Shown here: one piece after another, positions 32,650 through 41,720 of the stretch | Layout of the letters: each line of letters starts with the position of its first letter | Numbering within the stretch: the first letter of the stretch is position 1 | Assembly: GCA_030530145.1 (NCBI GenBank) | Contig: JAUMVN010000005.1 | Coordinates: forward strand, 28,457-92,456 | Reading direction: 5' to 3' | DNA from: Coriobacteriia bacterium | Lineage (GTDB): Bacteria > Actinomycetota > Coriobacteriia > Coriobacteriales > Atopobiaceae | Length of the DNA: 64,000 bases | Made by a program: the position numbers and the translations under genes | Notes under the pieces: model-generated | What the model saw: the letters and a program-made list of their open reading frames with translations, nothing else | Databases searched by the model: none | Told to the model about the DNA's origin: nothing

Positions 32650-35088
32650 ATGATCGTCCTTGCCCTCGACACCTCGACCGATATGCTCGCCTGCGCCGTT
32701 GGGCGCATGGACGGCGGCTCGGTCGAGGTTCTTTCTTGCCGTGACCACATGTGCCGGCGCCAGGCCAACGTCGAGCTCGTCTCCACGTGCAAAGAAGCGC
32801 TGGCCGCCGCCGGCCTTTCCATGGCCGACGTCGATGCGGTGCTCGTGGGCCGCGGCCCCGGTTCCTTCACGGGCGTGCGCATCGGCATCGCGACGGCCAA
32901 GGGCCTGGCTTGCGGCGCGGGTCTGCCCCTCTTCGGCATCTCGGCGCTCGACGCGATGGCCTGGTCGGCCCATGCGGCCGGTGCGCGCGGGACGCTCGCC
33001 GTCATGGGCGACGCCATGCGCGGCGAGGTCTATCCGGGCATCTACCAGCTGGACGACGCCGGCGCGCACCGTACCTTCGCGGCCGAGACGGTCGTCAAGG
33101 CCGACGCCGCGGTTGCCGACCTCGCGGCCCGCTCGGACGTCGCCGAGCTCACGCTTTCCGGAAACGGCCTGGTCAAGTACCGTGCGCGCTTCGAGGCGGC
33201 GGGCTTCTTGCCCGAGCACGTGGCGGTCGAGGACGCCTGGTGGCCCACGGGCGAGGGGCTTCTTCGCGCCGCGGCCGAGGCCGACGTGTTCCATGCGGCG
33301 CCTGCTGGCGGCGCGCTCGGCGACCCAGCGCTCGTGCTGCCCATCTACACGCGCCTCTCCGACGCCGAGGAGAGCGAGCGCACGCGCCTCGGCCTCAAGA
33401 AGCCCGCGACCGTCGAGCTCACCGGCTGTGACGACGCCCTCGCCGGCATCCACTCGCAGCTGCGTCCCATGACGGTCAACGACGTCCACGCCGTGGCCGA
33501 GCTCGAGGCCGAGGTCTTTGCCGGCGCGAACCACGAGCCGTGGTCTGAGCAGGTCTTCTACGACGACGTGACCACACACAACCATGTATGGTGGGTCGCG
33601 CACGACCGCGGCCAGATCATCGGCTACGCGGGCGGTACGGTCGTGGCCGACGAGCTGCAGGTGGCCAATGTTGCCGTGGCAGCCGGCCGCCGCCGCGAGG
33701 GCATCGCGGCGCGCCTGCTCTCGCGCGTGGCCTACGACGCGCAGATGCTCAACGCCACGTGGTCGACGCTCGAGGTCGAGGTCGGCAACGGCGCTGCGGA
33801 GAAGCTCTACGAAAAGCTTGGCTACACCGAGGCTGGCGTGCGCCCCAACTACTACGGCGCTGGCCACGACGCGCGCATCATGCGCGTTGACCTGCCGCTC
33901 GTTGACGTCTCGCCCGACGCGGCCCGCGACCCGGCGCCGCGCGCGTCCATCCGCCCGTGGCCCATCGAGGCCGCTCCGCGCGACGACGAGGCCCGCGCCG
34001 CCATCGCCGACGCCGGCCCGCTGATCCTCTCCATCGAGTCCTCCTGCGACGAGACGGCCATGGCCGTGACCGACTCGCATGGCGTCGTGTGCGCGAGCGT
34101 CGTGGCCACCCAGATAGACTTCCACGCGCGCTTCGGCGGCGTCGTGCCCGAGATCGCGAGCCGCAAGCACACCGAGGCCATCGTCGGCGTCTTCGAGGAG
34201 ACGCTCGCCAAGGCGGGCACCCACTTCGGCGTGGACACCCTGACGCCTGCCGACCTCGCCGCCGTCGGCGTGACCGCGGGCCCGGGCCTTGTGGGCGCGC
34301 TCGTGGTTGGCGTTGCCTTCGCCAAGGGCCTCTGCACTGCCGCTGACCTGCCGCTTATTGCCGTGCACCACCTCGAGGGACACCTGATGGCCAACCTCTT
34401 CGAGACCCCGGGCCTCGAGCCGCCGTTCGTGGCGAGCCTTGTCTCGGGTGGCAACACAATGCTCGTGCACGTGCGTGCGTGGGGCGATTACGAGGTGCTC
34501 GGCCAGACCATCGACGACGCGGTGGGGGAGGCCTTCGACAAGGTGGCCAAGGCGCTCGGCCTGGGCTACCCCGGCGGCCCCGTGATCAGCAAGCTCGCGG
34601 CCAAGGGCAACAAGAAGGCCATCCACTTCCCGCGCGCGATGATGCACTCGGGCGACTACAGCTTTAGCTTGAGCGGCCTCAAGACCGCGGTCATCACCTA
34701 TATCGAGGGCGAGAACCGCGCCGGCCGGCCCATCAACCTGCCCGACCTCGCGGCCAGCTTCGAGGCCGCGGTCGTGGATGTGCAGGTGGCCAAGGCCCGG
34801 ACGGCCGTCGAGCAGACCGGCGTCTCCGACATCTGCATCGGCGGCGGCGTGGCCGCGAACCCGGAGCTCCGCGGCGCGTACCAGAAGGTTTTCGGCAAGA
34901 TGGGCGTCCGCGTGACCGTGCCGCCCATGCGCGCCTGCGGCGACAACGCTGCGATGATCGGTATCCCTGCGCTGCGCAGCTACCTTGCGGGCAACTTCGC
35001 GCCGCTCACCCTGGACGCCGCGCCGAACGCGCCCCTCGGCACCTGGTCCACGCCCGACGCCCCGGTGCCGCCCACCTGGGAACGCTAA
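32650..35088 (+). CDS. TsaB-RimI-TsaD triple-domain fusion
   Basis: An 812-aa single frame with three complete enzymes. Residues about 1-255 are TsaB (VLALDTSTDMLACAV, then VGRGPGSFTGVRIG). Residues about 271-425 are a RimI-like GNAT acetyltransferase (EPWSEQVFYDD, RRREGIAARLL, YEKLGYTEAGVRPNYY). Residues about 458-812 are TsaD (LSIESSCDETAMAV, VVPEIASRKH, VHHLEGHL with the iron-binding histidines, VSGGNTML, CIGGGVAANPELR). TsaB and TsaD with TsaE make t6A37 in tRNA; RimI acetylates the N-terminus of ribosomal protein S18. I chose ATG 32650 over 32644 for ribosome-site spacing. No internal stop or obvious restart is seen, so the fusion looks genuine. Confidence 0.95.
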   Translation: MIVLALDTSTDMLACAVGRMDGGSVEVLSCRDHMCRRQANVELVSTCKEALAAAGLSMADVDAVLVGRGPGSFTGVRIGIATAKGLACGAGLPLFGISALDAMAWSAHAAGARGTLAVMGDAMRGEVYPGIYQLDDAGAHRTFAAETVVKADAAVADLAARSDVAELTLSGNGLVKYRARFEAAGFLPEHVAVEDAWWPTGEGLLRAAAEADVFHAAPAGGALGDPALVLPIYTRLSDAEESERTRLGLKKPATVELTGCDDALAGIHSQLRPMTVNDVHAVAELEAEVFAGANHEPWSEQVFYDDVTTHNHVWWVAHDRGQIIGYAGGTVVADELQVANVAVAAGRRREGIAARLLSRVAYDAQMLNATWSTLEVEVGNGAAEKLYEKLGYTEAGVRPNYYGAGHDARIMRVDLPLVDVSPDAARDPAPRASIRPWPIEAAPRDDEARAAIADAGPLILSIESSCDETAMAVTDSHGVVCASVVATQIDFHARFGGVVPEIASRKHTEAIVGVFEETLAKAGTHFGVDTLTPADLAAVGVTAGPGLVGALVVGVAFAKGLCTAADLPLIAVHHLEGHLMANLFETPGLEPPFVASLVSGGNTMLVHVRAWGDYEVLGQTIDDAVGEAFDKVAKALGLGYPGGPVISKLAAKGNKKAIHFPRAMMHSGDYSFSLSGLKTAVITYIEGENRAGRPINLPDLAASFEAAVVDVQVAKARTAVEQTGVSDICIGGGVAANPELRGAYQKVFGKMGVRVTVPPMRACGDNAAMIGIPALRSYLAGNFAPLTLDAAPNAPLGTWSTPDAPVPPTWER

Positions 35089-35103
35089 GGATTCCGCACC
35101 AGC

Positions 35104-35136
35104 ACGGCCGGCCCTCCGCGTGAGGACCGGCCGTTT
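35104..35136 (+). terminator. Terminator of tsaBD
   Basis: CGGCCGGCCCTC pairs with GAGGACCGGCCG around CGCGT, followed by TTTTA. It is homologous to the hairpin at 44827-44858 and forms the left end of a longer duplicated segment. Confidence 0.85.
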
Positions 35137-35174
35137 TACGTTCCGCGAAGCCCGGTCGAACCAATACATCGTGT

Positions 35175-35290
35175 ATTGCGTAACTAAAATCGGACTTGCC
35201 GAGTAGACCGGGCATTATTGGAACCATTTAGTGCTGCGCAACGCTATTTTCGGCCGGTATACTCGACACTTTCTAATTAGGTTACGCAAT
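35175..35290. repeat. Palindromic element, CGAGTAG family, copy B1
   Basis: Outer arms ATTGCGTAAC (35175-35184) and GTTACGCAAT (35281-35290). Inner arms CGAGTAGACCGG (35200-35211) and CCGGTATACTCG (35254-35265), one mismatch. Together with the terminator just before it, this is homologous to 44827-45015. The rest of the 398-bp gap up to 35486 shows nothing I can name. Confidence 0.85.
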
Positions 35291-35486
35291 TCATTCAGTT
35301 TTGCCGTATGTAGCCGCTTCAGGGTGCGCGACGTGGCCCCCAAGCCTCGCCAGCGACGAAGAAATGCCAACAGTTGGTGACGGGAACAGCGCCGTTTGTA
35401 ACCGCGCGGCCCCGTTCGGCCCCCGCGCCGCCCTTCTTGCCGGCTTCCTCAGGCACAATAGCGCCCAGGAAAGAAGAGGGGCCACT

Positions 35487-36800
35487 ATGATGCAGTTCGC
35501 AGCCGCTGTGCAGGCGGCTATCGGCGTTTACAACATGGCGCTCGCCGCTGCGGTCGCGTTGTTCTACACGAGGCTCGCCGGTCCGGCGCGGGAGCTTGCC
35601 CCGCGGCTTGCGGCGCGATTCGTGGTCGCGCTCGTGTTCGCGCGCCTCTTTGGCGCCCTCGGCGACGCCATTCTGCCCAATTCGATTAGTTGGACGGTTT
35701 TGCCTACAGTCGCGTGCGGGCTACTCTTCAAAGACTATAGGCCCATGGCCCGCCTGGCCCGCGGCTCGCTCCTCGCGTGCTCGTGGCTCTATTCGCTTTC
35801 GGTGGCAGAGCTCCTTAACGCCGTTGCTCACCAGGGCAAGCTCTTCGCCGCGCTGGTGAGCCTCGTGTATATGGCGGTCATCCTTGTTGTGGTCGCGCGC
35901 GTGGAGAACCGCTCCGATGCCCTCGACGAAGACATGACGCTGACCTCCGTCATGCCGGTGCTCGTGGTGTGCGCCTCGGGCCTTGTGGAGCGCTCGACGA
36001 TGATCCTGCGCTCCGACTTCGGAGTCGATGCATATTCTATGGGAGCGCTTGCGAGCATCATGACCTGCCTGTGCAGCCAAATCGCGCAGATCGTGGTCTA
36101 TCTCTGCATCATCAATCTAACCGTTGAGTTCAACGAGAAGAAGCACCTGCAGGCTGAGCGCCACCTTATGGAGAGCCGCGTGGACGCCCTGAACGCGTAT
36201 CGCGAGTCCGGTGACCAGCTGCGGATCTTGCGCCACGAGGTGAAGAACCAGTACGCCTACATAAAAATGTTGCTCGAGCAGAAGGACTACGAACGAGCCG
36301 AGGAGTTCTTCGGCGAGATGTCCATGCGTGCCAACCCCACCTTCTTGCGCGTCAACTCCGGCAACGACCTCGTGGATGACATCGTCAATGTCGAGCTGTC
36401 CAAGGGGGTGTCGGCCGGCGTGGAGATAAGCTCTCGGATCGCGGTGCCGCCGGTGCTCTCCGTTGAGGAGATCGACCTCTGCGGCCTGCTCATGAACCTG
36501 CTGGACAACGCCATCGAGGCCACGTCATCGCTCGACGCGAATGAGCAGCACGTCGACCTGAGCATCGTGGCGGACCAGGGCATGCTCGTGGTGCAGGTGG
36601 AGAACCCCTGCGCAGCGCCCCCGCGCGAGGACCGCGACGGCGCGCTTCTTTCCAGCAAGGCGGATGCGGGCGCGCACGGCTACGGCACGCGCGTGGTCCG
36701 CAGGATCGCCGAGAAGTACGACGGCGTCGCCGATTTTTCGTGCGCGGGCGGCGTGTTTACGGCTAGGGTCATGCTCGCCATGACGCTGAACGAGAGCTGA
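35487..36800 (+). CDS. Sensor histidine kinase, GHKL type (partner of a LytTR regulator)
   Basis: A 437-aa kinase. The N-terminal half (to about residue 210) is a membrane sensor with about six hydrophobic segments. The dimerisation/phosphoacceptor region has LRHEVKNQYAYIKMLLEQKD, with His at about residue 250. The ATPase domain has LCGLLMNLLDNAIEA (N box) and AHGYGTRVVRRIAEKYDG (G box). This is the AgrC/ComD-like class that senses peptides or small molecules. I chose ATG 35487 (GAAGAGGGG upstream). The response regulator gene follows after 10 bp. The stimulus is unknown; the adjacent glycosidases suggest a sugar-linked signal. Confidence 0.92.
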   Translation: MMQFAAAVQAAIGVYNMALAAAVALFYTRLAGPARELAPRLAARFVVALVFARLFGALGDAILPNSISWTVLPTVACGLLFKDYRPMARLARGSLLACSWLYSLSVAELLNAVAHQGKLFAALVSLVYMAVILVVVARVENRSDALDEDMTLTSVMPVLVVCASGLVERSTMILRSDFGVDAYSMGALASIMTCLCSQIAQIVVYLCIINLTVEFNEKKHLQAERHLMESRVDALNAYRESGDQLRILRHEVKNQYAYIKMLLEQKDYERAEEFFGEMSMRANPTFLRVNSGNDLVDDIVNVELSKGVSAGVEISSRIAVPPVLSVEEIDLCGLLMNLLDNAIEATSSLDANEQHVDLSIVADQGMLVVQVENPCAAPPREDRDGALLSSKADAGAHGYGTRVVRRIAEKYDGVADFSCAGGVFTARVMLAMTLNES

Positions 36801-36810
36801 TGGGGGAGAG

Positions 36811-37548
36811 ATGCTTCAATTTCATATAGCAGTGTGCGACGATGAGCCGTTCGCGGCCGCCTCGATCTCGGGCGCAGCCGAGCGCGAGCTCGCGCGCCTC
36901 GGCGCCGAGGCGCAGCTGGAGTGCTTCGACGGGGTGGGGTCGCTTGCCGCCGGAATGCAGGCCAAGGGGTTCGACCTCATCCTGCTGGACATCGAAATGC
37001 CGCAGGTGGACGGTATCGAGTTCGCCCGCGCGCTTCGCTCGTCCGGCAATAAGACCGAAATCGTCTTCGTAAGCAACAGCGAGGACCGTGTGTTCGAGTC
37101 CCTGCCGCTGCGCCCTCTTGCCTTCGTGCGCAAGAGCCGCTTTACCGAAGACATGACGCAGGCCATGGAGGCGTTCGTCCGCGTCTGGAAGAGCTCGAAG
37201 ACCGACCGCGTGGTCACGCTCAAGATGGCGCATGCCATGGGGACCTTCAGCGTGGACGACATCGCCTATGTGGAGGCGCGCCGCCGCGACAAGATCCTGC
37301 ATATGGTCAACGGGCGGACCGAGGTCGCCACCGTCACGCTCGAGGAGCTCGGCGAGAAGCTCGCTCCCGTCGGTTTCTACCGCGTGCACAAAGGCTTCCT
37401 CGTCAACTTCGCGCACGTTCGGCAGCTGAGCTCCAAGGGCGTCTGCATGGACGACGGCGAGCTGATTCCCATCAGCCGCGGAAAGACCGACGAGGTCAAG
37501 CGCGCGTACATGGATTTCCTGAGCAAGAAGAACGCCGTCGTGATGTAG
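36811..37548 (+). CDS. LytTR-family response regulator
   Basis: A 245-aa regulator. The receiver domain has IAVCDDEPFAAASI, and the phosphoacceptor Asp at about residue 60 lies in LILLDIEMPQVDGIEFA. The C-terminal LytTR DNA-binding domain (from about residue 140) has DDIAYVEARRRDKILHMV, RVHKGFLVNFAHV and IPISRGKTDEVKRAYMDFL. It pairs with the kinase upstream. LytTR proteins bind direct 9-bp repeats about two helical turns apart, and a candidate pair lies before the GH3 gene downstream, so that gene is the likely target. Confidence 0.94.
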   Translation: MLQFHIAVCDDEPFAAASISGAAERELARLGAEAQLECFDGVGSLAAGMQAKGFDLILLDIEMPQVDGIEFARALRSSGNKTEIVFVSNSEDRVFESLPLRPLAFVRKSRFTEDMTQAMEAFVRVWKSSKTDRVVTLKMAHAMGTFSVDDIAYVEARRRDKILHMVNGRTEVATVTLEELGEKLAPVGFYRVHKGFLVNFAHVRQLSSKGVCMDDGELIPISRGKTDEVKRAYMDFLSKKNAVVM

Positions 37549-37688
37549 CCGGCGGCGCGCCGATCGCGGCCGTCGGTCGTCTCGCTTCCGCCCCGGCCCC
37601 TTCTTCGCGCCCGTGGCGCTGCCCCGCTCACCGCGCCTGACCGACCGCTCGCGGAGGCGGCGAAAAAGCGACTCGTGACGCAAAACGA

Positions 37689-37717
37689 GCCGTTCGTGTG
37701 CAGGCTCCTGCGTTTGG
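37689..37717 (+). promoter_or_regulatory. Candidate LytTR direct repeats
   Basis: GCCGTTCGT (37689-37697) and TGCGTTTGG (37709-37717) are 20 bp apart and both fit the loose CGTTN(A/G)(T/G) core of LytTR sites. They lie in the otherwise feature-poor 313-bp gap between the response regulator and the first GH3 gene. Confidence 0.4.
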
Positions 37718-37861
37718 TGTGCGCCGGCGCAGTTCATGCGACGGCTTAAAACCGCCTGAGTTTCCTTCCTAAAGTGAGCGTTAAGGGAAGCCGGCGAATG
37801 GGCGCCGGACGCGGCAAGGGCAGCGCCCGCTCGCCGCACGCTATGGAAGGGAAGGAAGACG

Positions 37862-40800
37862 ATGCTCAACATCACGCGCAGGGGGTTCACGCTGGGGGCC
37901 GCCGCGGCGGCGGTCATGGCGGGGCTTGCCGGATGCAGCTCGAGCGGCGAGGCGAAGAAGGAGTCCGTGATCACGGCCACCAAGCCCGCCTCCGAGAACG
38001 AGTACTACAAGAGCGACTACGCCTATACCGTTGACGGCGAGAAGCAGCTCGTGGCCGACGAGGCCGAGGCCTTTGCCAACGCCGTGGGCGAGGGCATCGT
38101 GCTTCTGCGTAACGAAGGCGCGGCGCTGCCGCTTTCCGCGGCCGACGGCAAGGTTGTCGTCTTCGGCAACGCCTCGACCTACATGACCGACATCGACGCC
38201 TGCCTGAAGGAGGCTGGCTTCGAGTTCGACGACGCGGCCCTGGACTTCTACGCCAACGGCACCCAGAACGTTAATAGCTGGCAGGTCAACGAGAATCCCT
38301 GGGCAGATGTCGAGGCCGAGGGCTTCCTGGCCAATGCCGGCGGCGTCGCCCTGGTCTTCATCGGCCGCCGCGACCACGAGGGCTGCGACGCCCAGTGGTA
38401 CAAGGGTCATGACTACCTGGCCCTTTCCGCCGAAGAGAAAGAGATGCTCAGCGGCATCGCGGCCATGCGCCGTGCCGGCACCTTCTCCAAGATGGTCGTT
38501 TGCGTCACTACGTCCAACAACGTGAGCTGGGCCGATGGCGACTGGTCTGACGCGATTGACGCGCTGCTGTGGTTCGGCAACATCACCTCCACCGGCTACT
38601 CCGCGCCCCTGGCCGGCACCCCCGTCCTGGTCGACGTGCTGACCGGCGAGGTCAACCCCTCTGGTCGTCTTGCCGACTCCGTCTACAAGGACAACCAGGC
38701 CATCCCCGCCATGGCCAACTTCGGCCGCATCGACGCCGACCTCTCCAGGGTCTCGGCCGATGTCCTGCAGCAGGTTACCGACGACTGCGACAAGTGGACC
38801 CCCGCCCAGTTCTATGGCGACCACTGGCGCCACGAGTACGTCTACGCCGAGGGCATCTACGTGGGTTACCGTTACTATGAGACCCGCTACGAGGATAAGG
38901 TCCTGGGGCAGGGCAGCGCCGGCGACTTCGATTACTCCAAGGTCGTCGCCTACCCGTTCGGCTCGGGCCTCTCCTACACTACCTTCGAGTACTCCGACTT
39001 CTCCGTCGAGGAGGGCTCGGACAACTTCACCGTCAACGTAACGGTGAAGAACACCGGCTCGGTCGCCGGCAAGCACGCCGCCTGCGTCTACGTCCAGTCC
39101 CCCTACACCGACTACGACAAGAAGAACGGCGTCGAGAAGGCCGCGATCGAGCTTAAGGGCTACGAGAAGACCAAGCTCCTCGACCCCGGCGCCTCCGAGC
39201 AGCTCGCCATTAAGGTCTCCAAGCGTGAGCTGGCCTCCTACGACGCCACCAACGCCAAGACCTACATCGTCGACGACGGCGACTACTACTTCTCCGTGGC
39301 CGGCTCATCCCACGAGGCTCTCAACAACGTCCTGGCCGCCAAGGGTAAGACCGTGGCCGACGGTATGACCGCCGAGGGTTCCGACGCCTTTGTGTGGGTG
39401 TGGTCCAACCCCGATTTCGACGCCACGACCTTCTCGACCTCCGTTACCGGCGCCGCGATCACCAACGTCTTCGACTCGGTCGACCCCAAGCTCAACGAGG
39501 ACATCAAGGACGAGAACTCCAGCATTGTCTACCTCTCCCGCTCCGACTGGGAGGGCACCTTCCCCAAGGAGGCCGTCAAGCTCGTCTACACCGATGCCCT
39601 GGTAAAGAAGGCCAGCCCCATCCGTTACCAGGCTGGCTCCGGCGACGCCTCCAACGTCGCGACTCACGAGTTCGGCAAGGACAACAAGGTCATGCTCGTC
39701 GATATGCACGGCAAGGACTACGACGACGCCGACTGGGAGAAGATCGTCTCGACCCTCACCTACGAGGAGATGGTCGACTTCATCAACGACCCGACCGTCT
39801 GCCTGCCCAAGATCGGCAAGCCCAAGGCCGAGGCCGGCAACGGTTCCCAGGGCTGGGGCACCACCTTCTGCGTCTCCGGCCTCACGGGTCAGCAGTACTG
39901 CTCGAAGGAGACCACGGCAAACACCTTCAACACCCAGATTCACGAGGCCATCGGCCGCCTGACCGGCGAGAACCTCCTTCACTCCTCGACTAACGAGAAC
40001 AAGAACGTCGTGCTTTACGGCTGGTCCTGCGACACGCACCGCACTCCGTACTCCGGTCGCAACTTCGAGTACTTCTCCGAGGATCCCTACTTGGGCGGCC
40101 GTGCCTGCGCTGAGGAGACCGCTGCCTCTGTGGACAAGGGCGTCGTCATGTGCACTAAGCACTGTGCCGGCAACGACCAGGAAGAGTATCGCCACGGCGT
40201 CCCCTCCTGGGCCAACGAGCAGACCCTGCGCGAGATTTACCTGCGTCAATTCGAGAAGGCCATCGTCGAGGGCAAGTCCAACGGCACCATGACCGGCTTC
40301 AACCGCCTGGGCATGATGTGGACCGGCGAGAACGAGGCCTTCCTCAAGGGCTTCCTTGACGGCGAGCTGGGCTACAAGGGCATCAACCTCACCGACCAGT
40401 TCGAGTCCTCCTGCATGGACGCGCCCGACGGCCTTCTCGCCGGCAGCCACGCCTGGCTGGGCTCCTCCCGTATCGGCAAGAACGACGTCTGCAAGGGCGT
40501 GCTTCTTCAAGACGACTACAAGAACGACCCAGTCATCCAGGACGCTCTCTTCGAGGCCATTCACCGCAATCTGTACAACTACGCCAACTCGTCCTGCATT
40601 AACGGCCTGACCAGCGACTACAGCTTCCAGGGCGATAACCCGATCGCGACCGCCTACTCCGAGGGCGCAGCGGCCGCGTTCTACGGCGACAAGAACTTCG
40701 CCGCAATCAAGAGCGGCTTCTTCTCGACCACCCGCATCGTCGGTACCTATGAGTTTGCCGAGGACGGTACCCTGACCCTTACTCCTGACGGCGGCGACGC

Positions 40801-41623
40801 CATCACGGCCAGGCCTGACGACAGGGGGCTCATCACCTGGGAATTCCCGGGCGATATGGCCCCGATCGTCAACGTCATCTCGCTCTACGACATGGCCACC
40901 GCCTACAACACGGCTTTTGGCACCAAGTACTCGACTGGCGACAACCCCAGTTTCAAGCTGAGCTTCTCTTCGGCCGAGACCGCCGCGACCGGCTCCGACC
41001 CCTCTGACGTCGAGTTCCACTACGGCGATAAGGTCAAGATGCCCGAGTGCCCCTACTCCGGCACCAACCTGGTCTTCGTCGGCTGGTCGGTGGGCAGCAG
41101 CGTCGTGGAGGCGGGCGAGGAGTTCGAGGCCGCTTCTTACGCCGACCTCACTGCCGAGGCCACCTTCACCAATCTGGCCCTGGCCACCGCGACCACGCGC
41201 GACGGCTACTTCTACACCATCAACCAGGGCGAGGGAATTCCGATGGTTCTCTACGCCGATGGAACCGTCGAGCTCGACCGGTGGAAGGGCTACGTTTTCA
41301 AGGGCGCCTGGACTGTCGAGGGCTCCGGTTCCGGGGCGGGCACCCTGGTGGTTTCCAACGAGTCCGGCCAGGTCGTCGCCGCGGCCGAGAAGGACGGCAA
41401 GCTCGTCTACGAGCAGGACGGCTATCAGTACGACTGGAACCAGCCCGACATGGGCTACGGCTCGGGCGTCTTCTTGACCTCGATGACCCACACCATCGAC
41501 CTCGACGAGTTCACGAAGGCCTATAACGATGCCAACGGCACGAGCTACAGCTCGATGGGCGTCAAGACCGGAACCGCGTCCTTCGCTTCACAGGAGAGCG
41601 GCGAGCCCAAGTCCTCCTTCTAG
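37862..41623 (+). CDS. Tat-exported lipoprotein beta-glycosidase, GH3, circularly permuted
   Basis: A 1253-aa secreted enzyme. ITRRGFTLGAAAAAV is a Tat signal and GLAGCSS a lipobox, so it should be anchored outside. Domain order is permuted: the GH3 C-terminal sandwich comes first (VGEGIVLLRNEGAALPL), then a fibronectin-III-like domain (FGSGLSYTTFEYSDFS). The TIM-like domain follows (GWSCDTHRTPYSGRNFEYFSE; TKHCAGNDQEEYRHG), with the probable nucleophile D845 in GINLTDQFES. A C-terminal extension includes an InlB/Flg_new-like repeat (LVFVGWSVGSSVVEAG). Permuted GH3 enzymes are known from rumen bacteria. The usual Trp after the nucleophile is Gln here. Substrate likely a beta-glucoside or beta-xyloside. 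Confidence 0.9.
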   Translation: MLNITRRGFTLGAAAAAVMAGLAGCSSSGEAKKESVITATKPASENEYYKSDYAYTVDGEKQLVADEAEAFANAVGEGIVLLRNEGAALPLSAADGKVVVFGNASTYMTDIDACLKEAGFEFDDAALDFYANGTQNVNSWQVNENPWADVEAEGFLANAGGVALVFIGRRDHEGCDAQWYKGHDYLALSAEEKEMLSGIAAMRRAGTFSKMVVCVTTSNNVSWADGDWSDAIDALLWFGNITSTGYSAPLAGTPVLVDVLTGEVNPSGRLADSVYKDNQAIPAMANFGRIDADLSRVSADVLQQVTDDCDKWTPAQFYGDHWRHEYVYAEGIYVGYRYYETRYEDKVLGQGSAGDFDYSKVVAYPFGSGLSYTTFEYSDFSVEEGSDNFTVNVTVKNTGSVAGKHAACVYVQSPYTDYDKKNGVEKAAIELKGYEKTKLLDPGASEQLAIKVSKRELASYDATNAKTYIVDDGDYYFSVAGSSHEALNNVLAAKGKTVADGMTAEGSDAFVWVWSNPDFDATTFSTSVTGAAITNVFDSVDPKLNEDIKDENSSIVYLSRSDWEGTFPKEAVKLVYTDALVKKASPIRYQAGSGDASNVATHEFGKDNKVMLVDMHGKDYDDADWEKIVSTLTYEEMVDFINDPTVCLPKIGKPKAEAGNGSQGWGTTFCVSGLTGQQYCSKETTANTFNTQIHEAIGRLTGENLLHSSTNENKNVVLYGWSCDTHRTPYSGRNFEYFSEDPYLGGRACAEETAASVDKGVVMCTKHCAGNDQEEYRHGVPSWANEQTLREIYLRQFEKAIVEGKSNGTMTGFNRLGMMWTGENEAFLKGFLDGELGYKGINLTDQFESSCMDAPDGLLAGSHAWLGSSRIGKNDVCKGVLLQDDYKNDPVIQDALFEAIHRNLYNYANSSCINGLTSDYSFQGDNPIATAYSEGAAAAFYGDKNFAAIKSGFFSTTRIVGTYEFAEDGTLTLTPDGGDAITARPDDRGLITWEFPGDMAPIVNVISLYDMATAYNTAFGTKYSTGDNPSFKLSFSSAETAATGSDPSDVEFHYGDKVKMPECPYSGTNLVFVGWSVGSSVVEAGEEFEAASYADLTAEATFTNLALATATTRDGYFYTINQGEGIPMVLYADGTVELDRWKGYVFKGAWTVEGSGSGAGTLVVSNESGQVVAAAEKDGKLVYEQDGYQYDWNQPDMGYGSGVFLTSMTHTIDLDEFTKAYNDANGTSYSSMGVKTGTASFASQESGEPKSSF

Positions 41624-41638
41624 GATTCGACCCTCCTC

Positions 41639-41684
41639 GCCGGGCCGCCGACCTCCTCTTCCCTTCGGCGGCCCGGCCCTTCTT
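41639..41684 (+). terminator. Terminator between the two GH3 genes
   Basis: GCCGGGCCGCCGA (41639-41651) pairs with TCGGCGGCCCGGC (41665-41677), followed by CCTTCTT. Imperfect T run; may be partial. Confidence 0.75.
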
Positions 41685-41720
41685 AGCGCACGGCACCATC
41701 CCGGAAACGGAGCACTTCTC

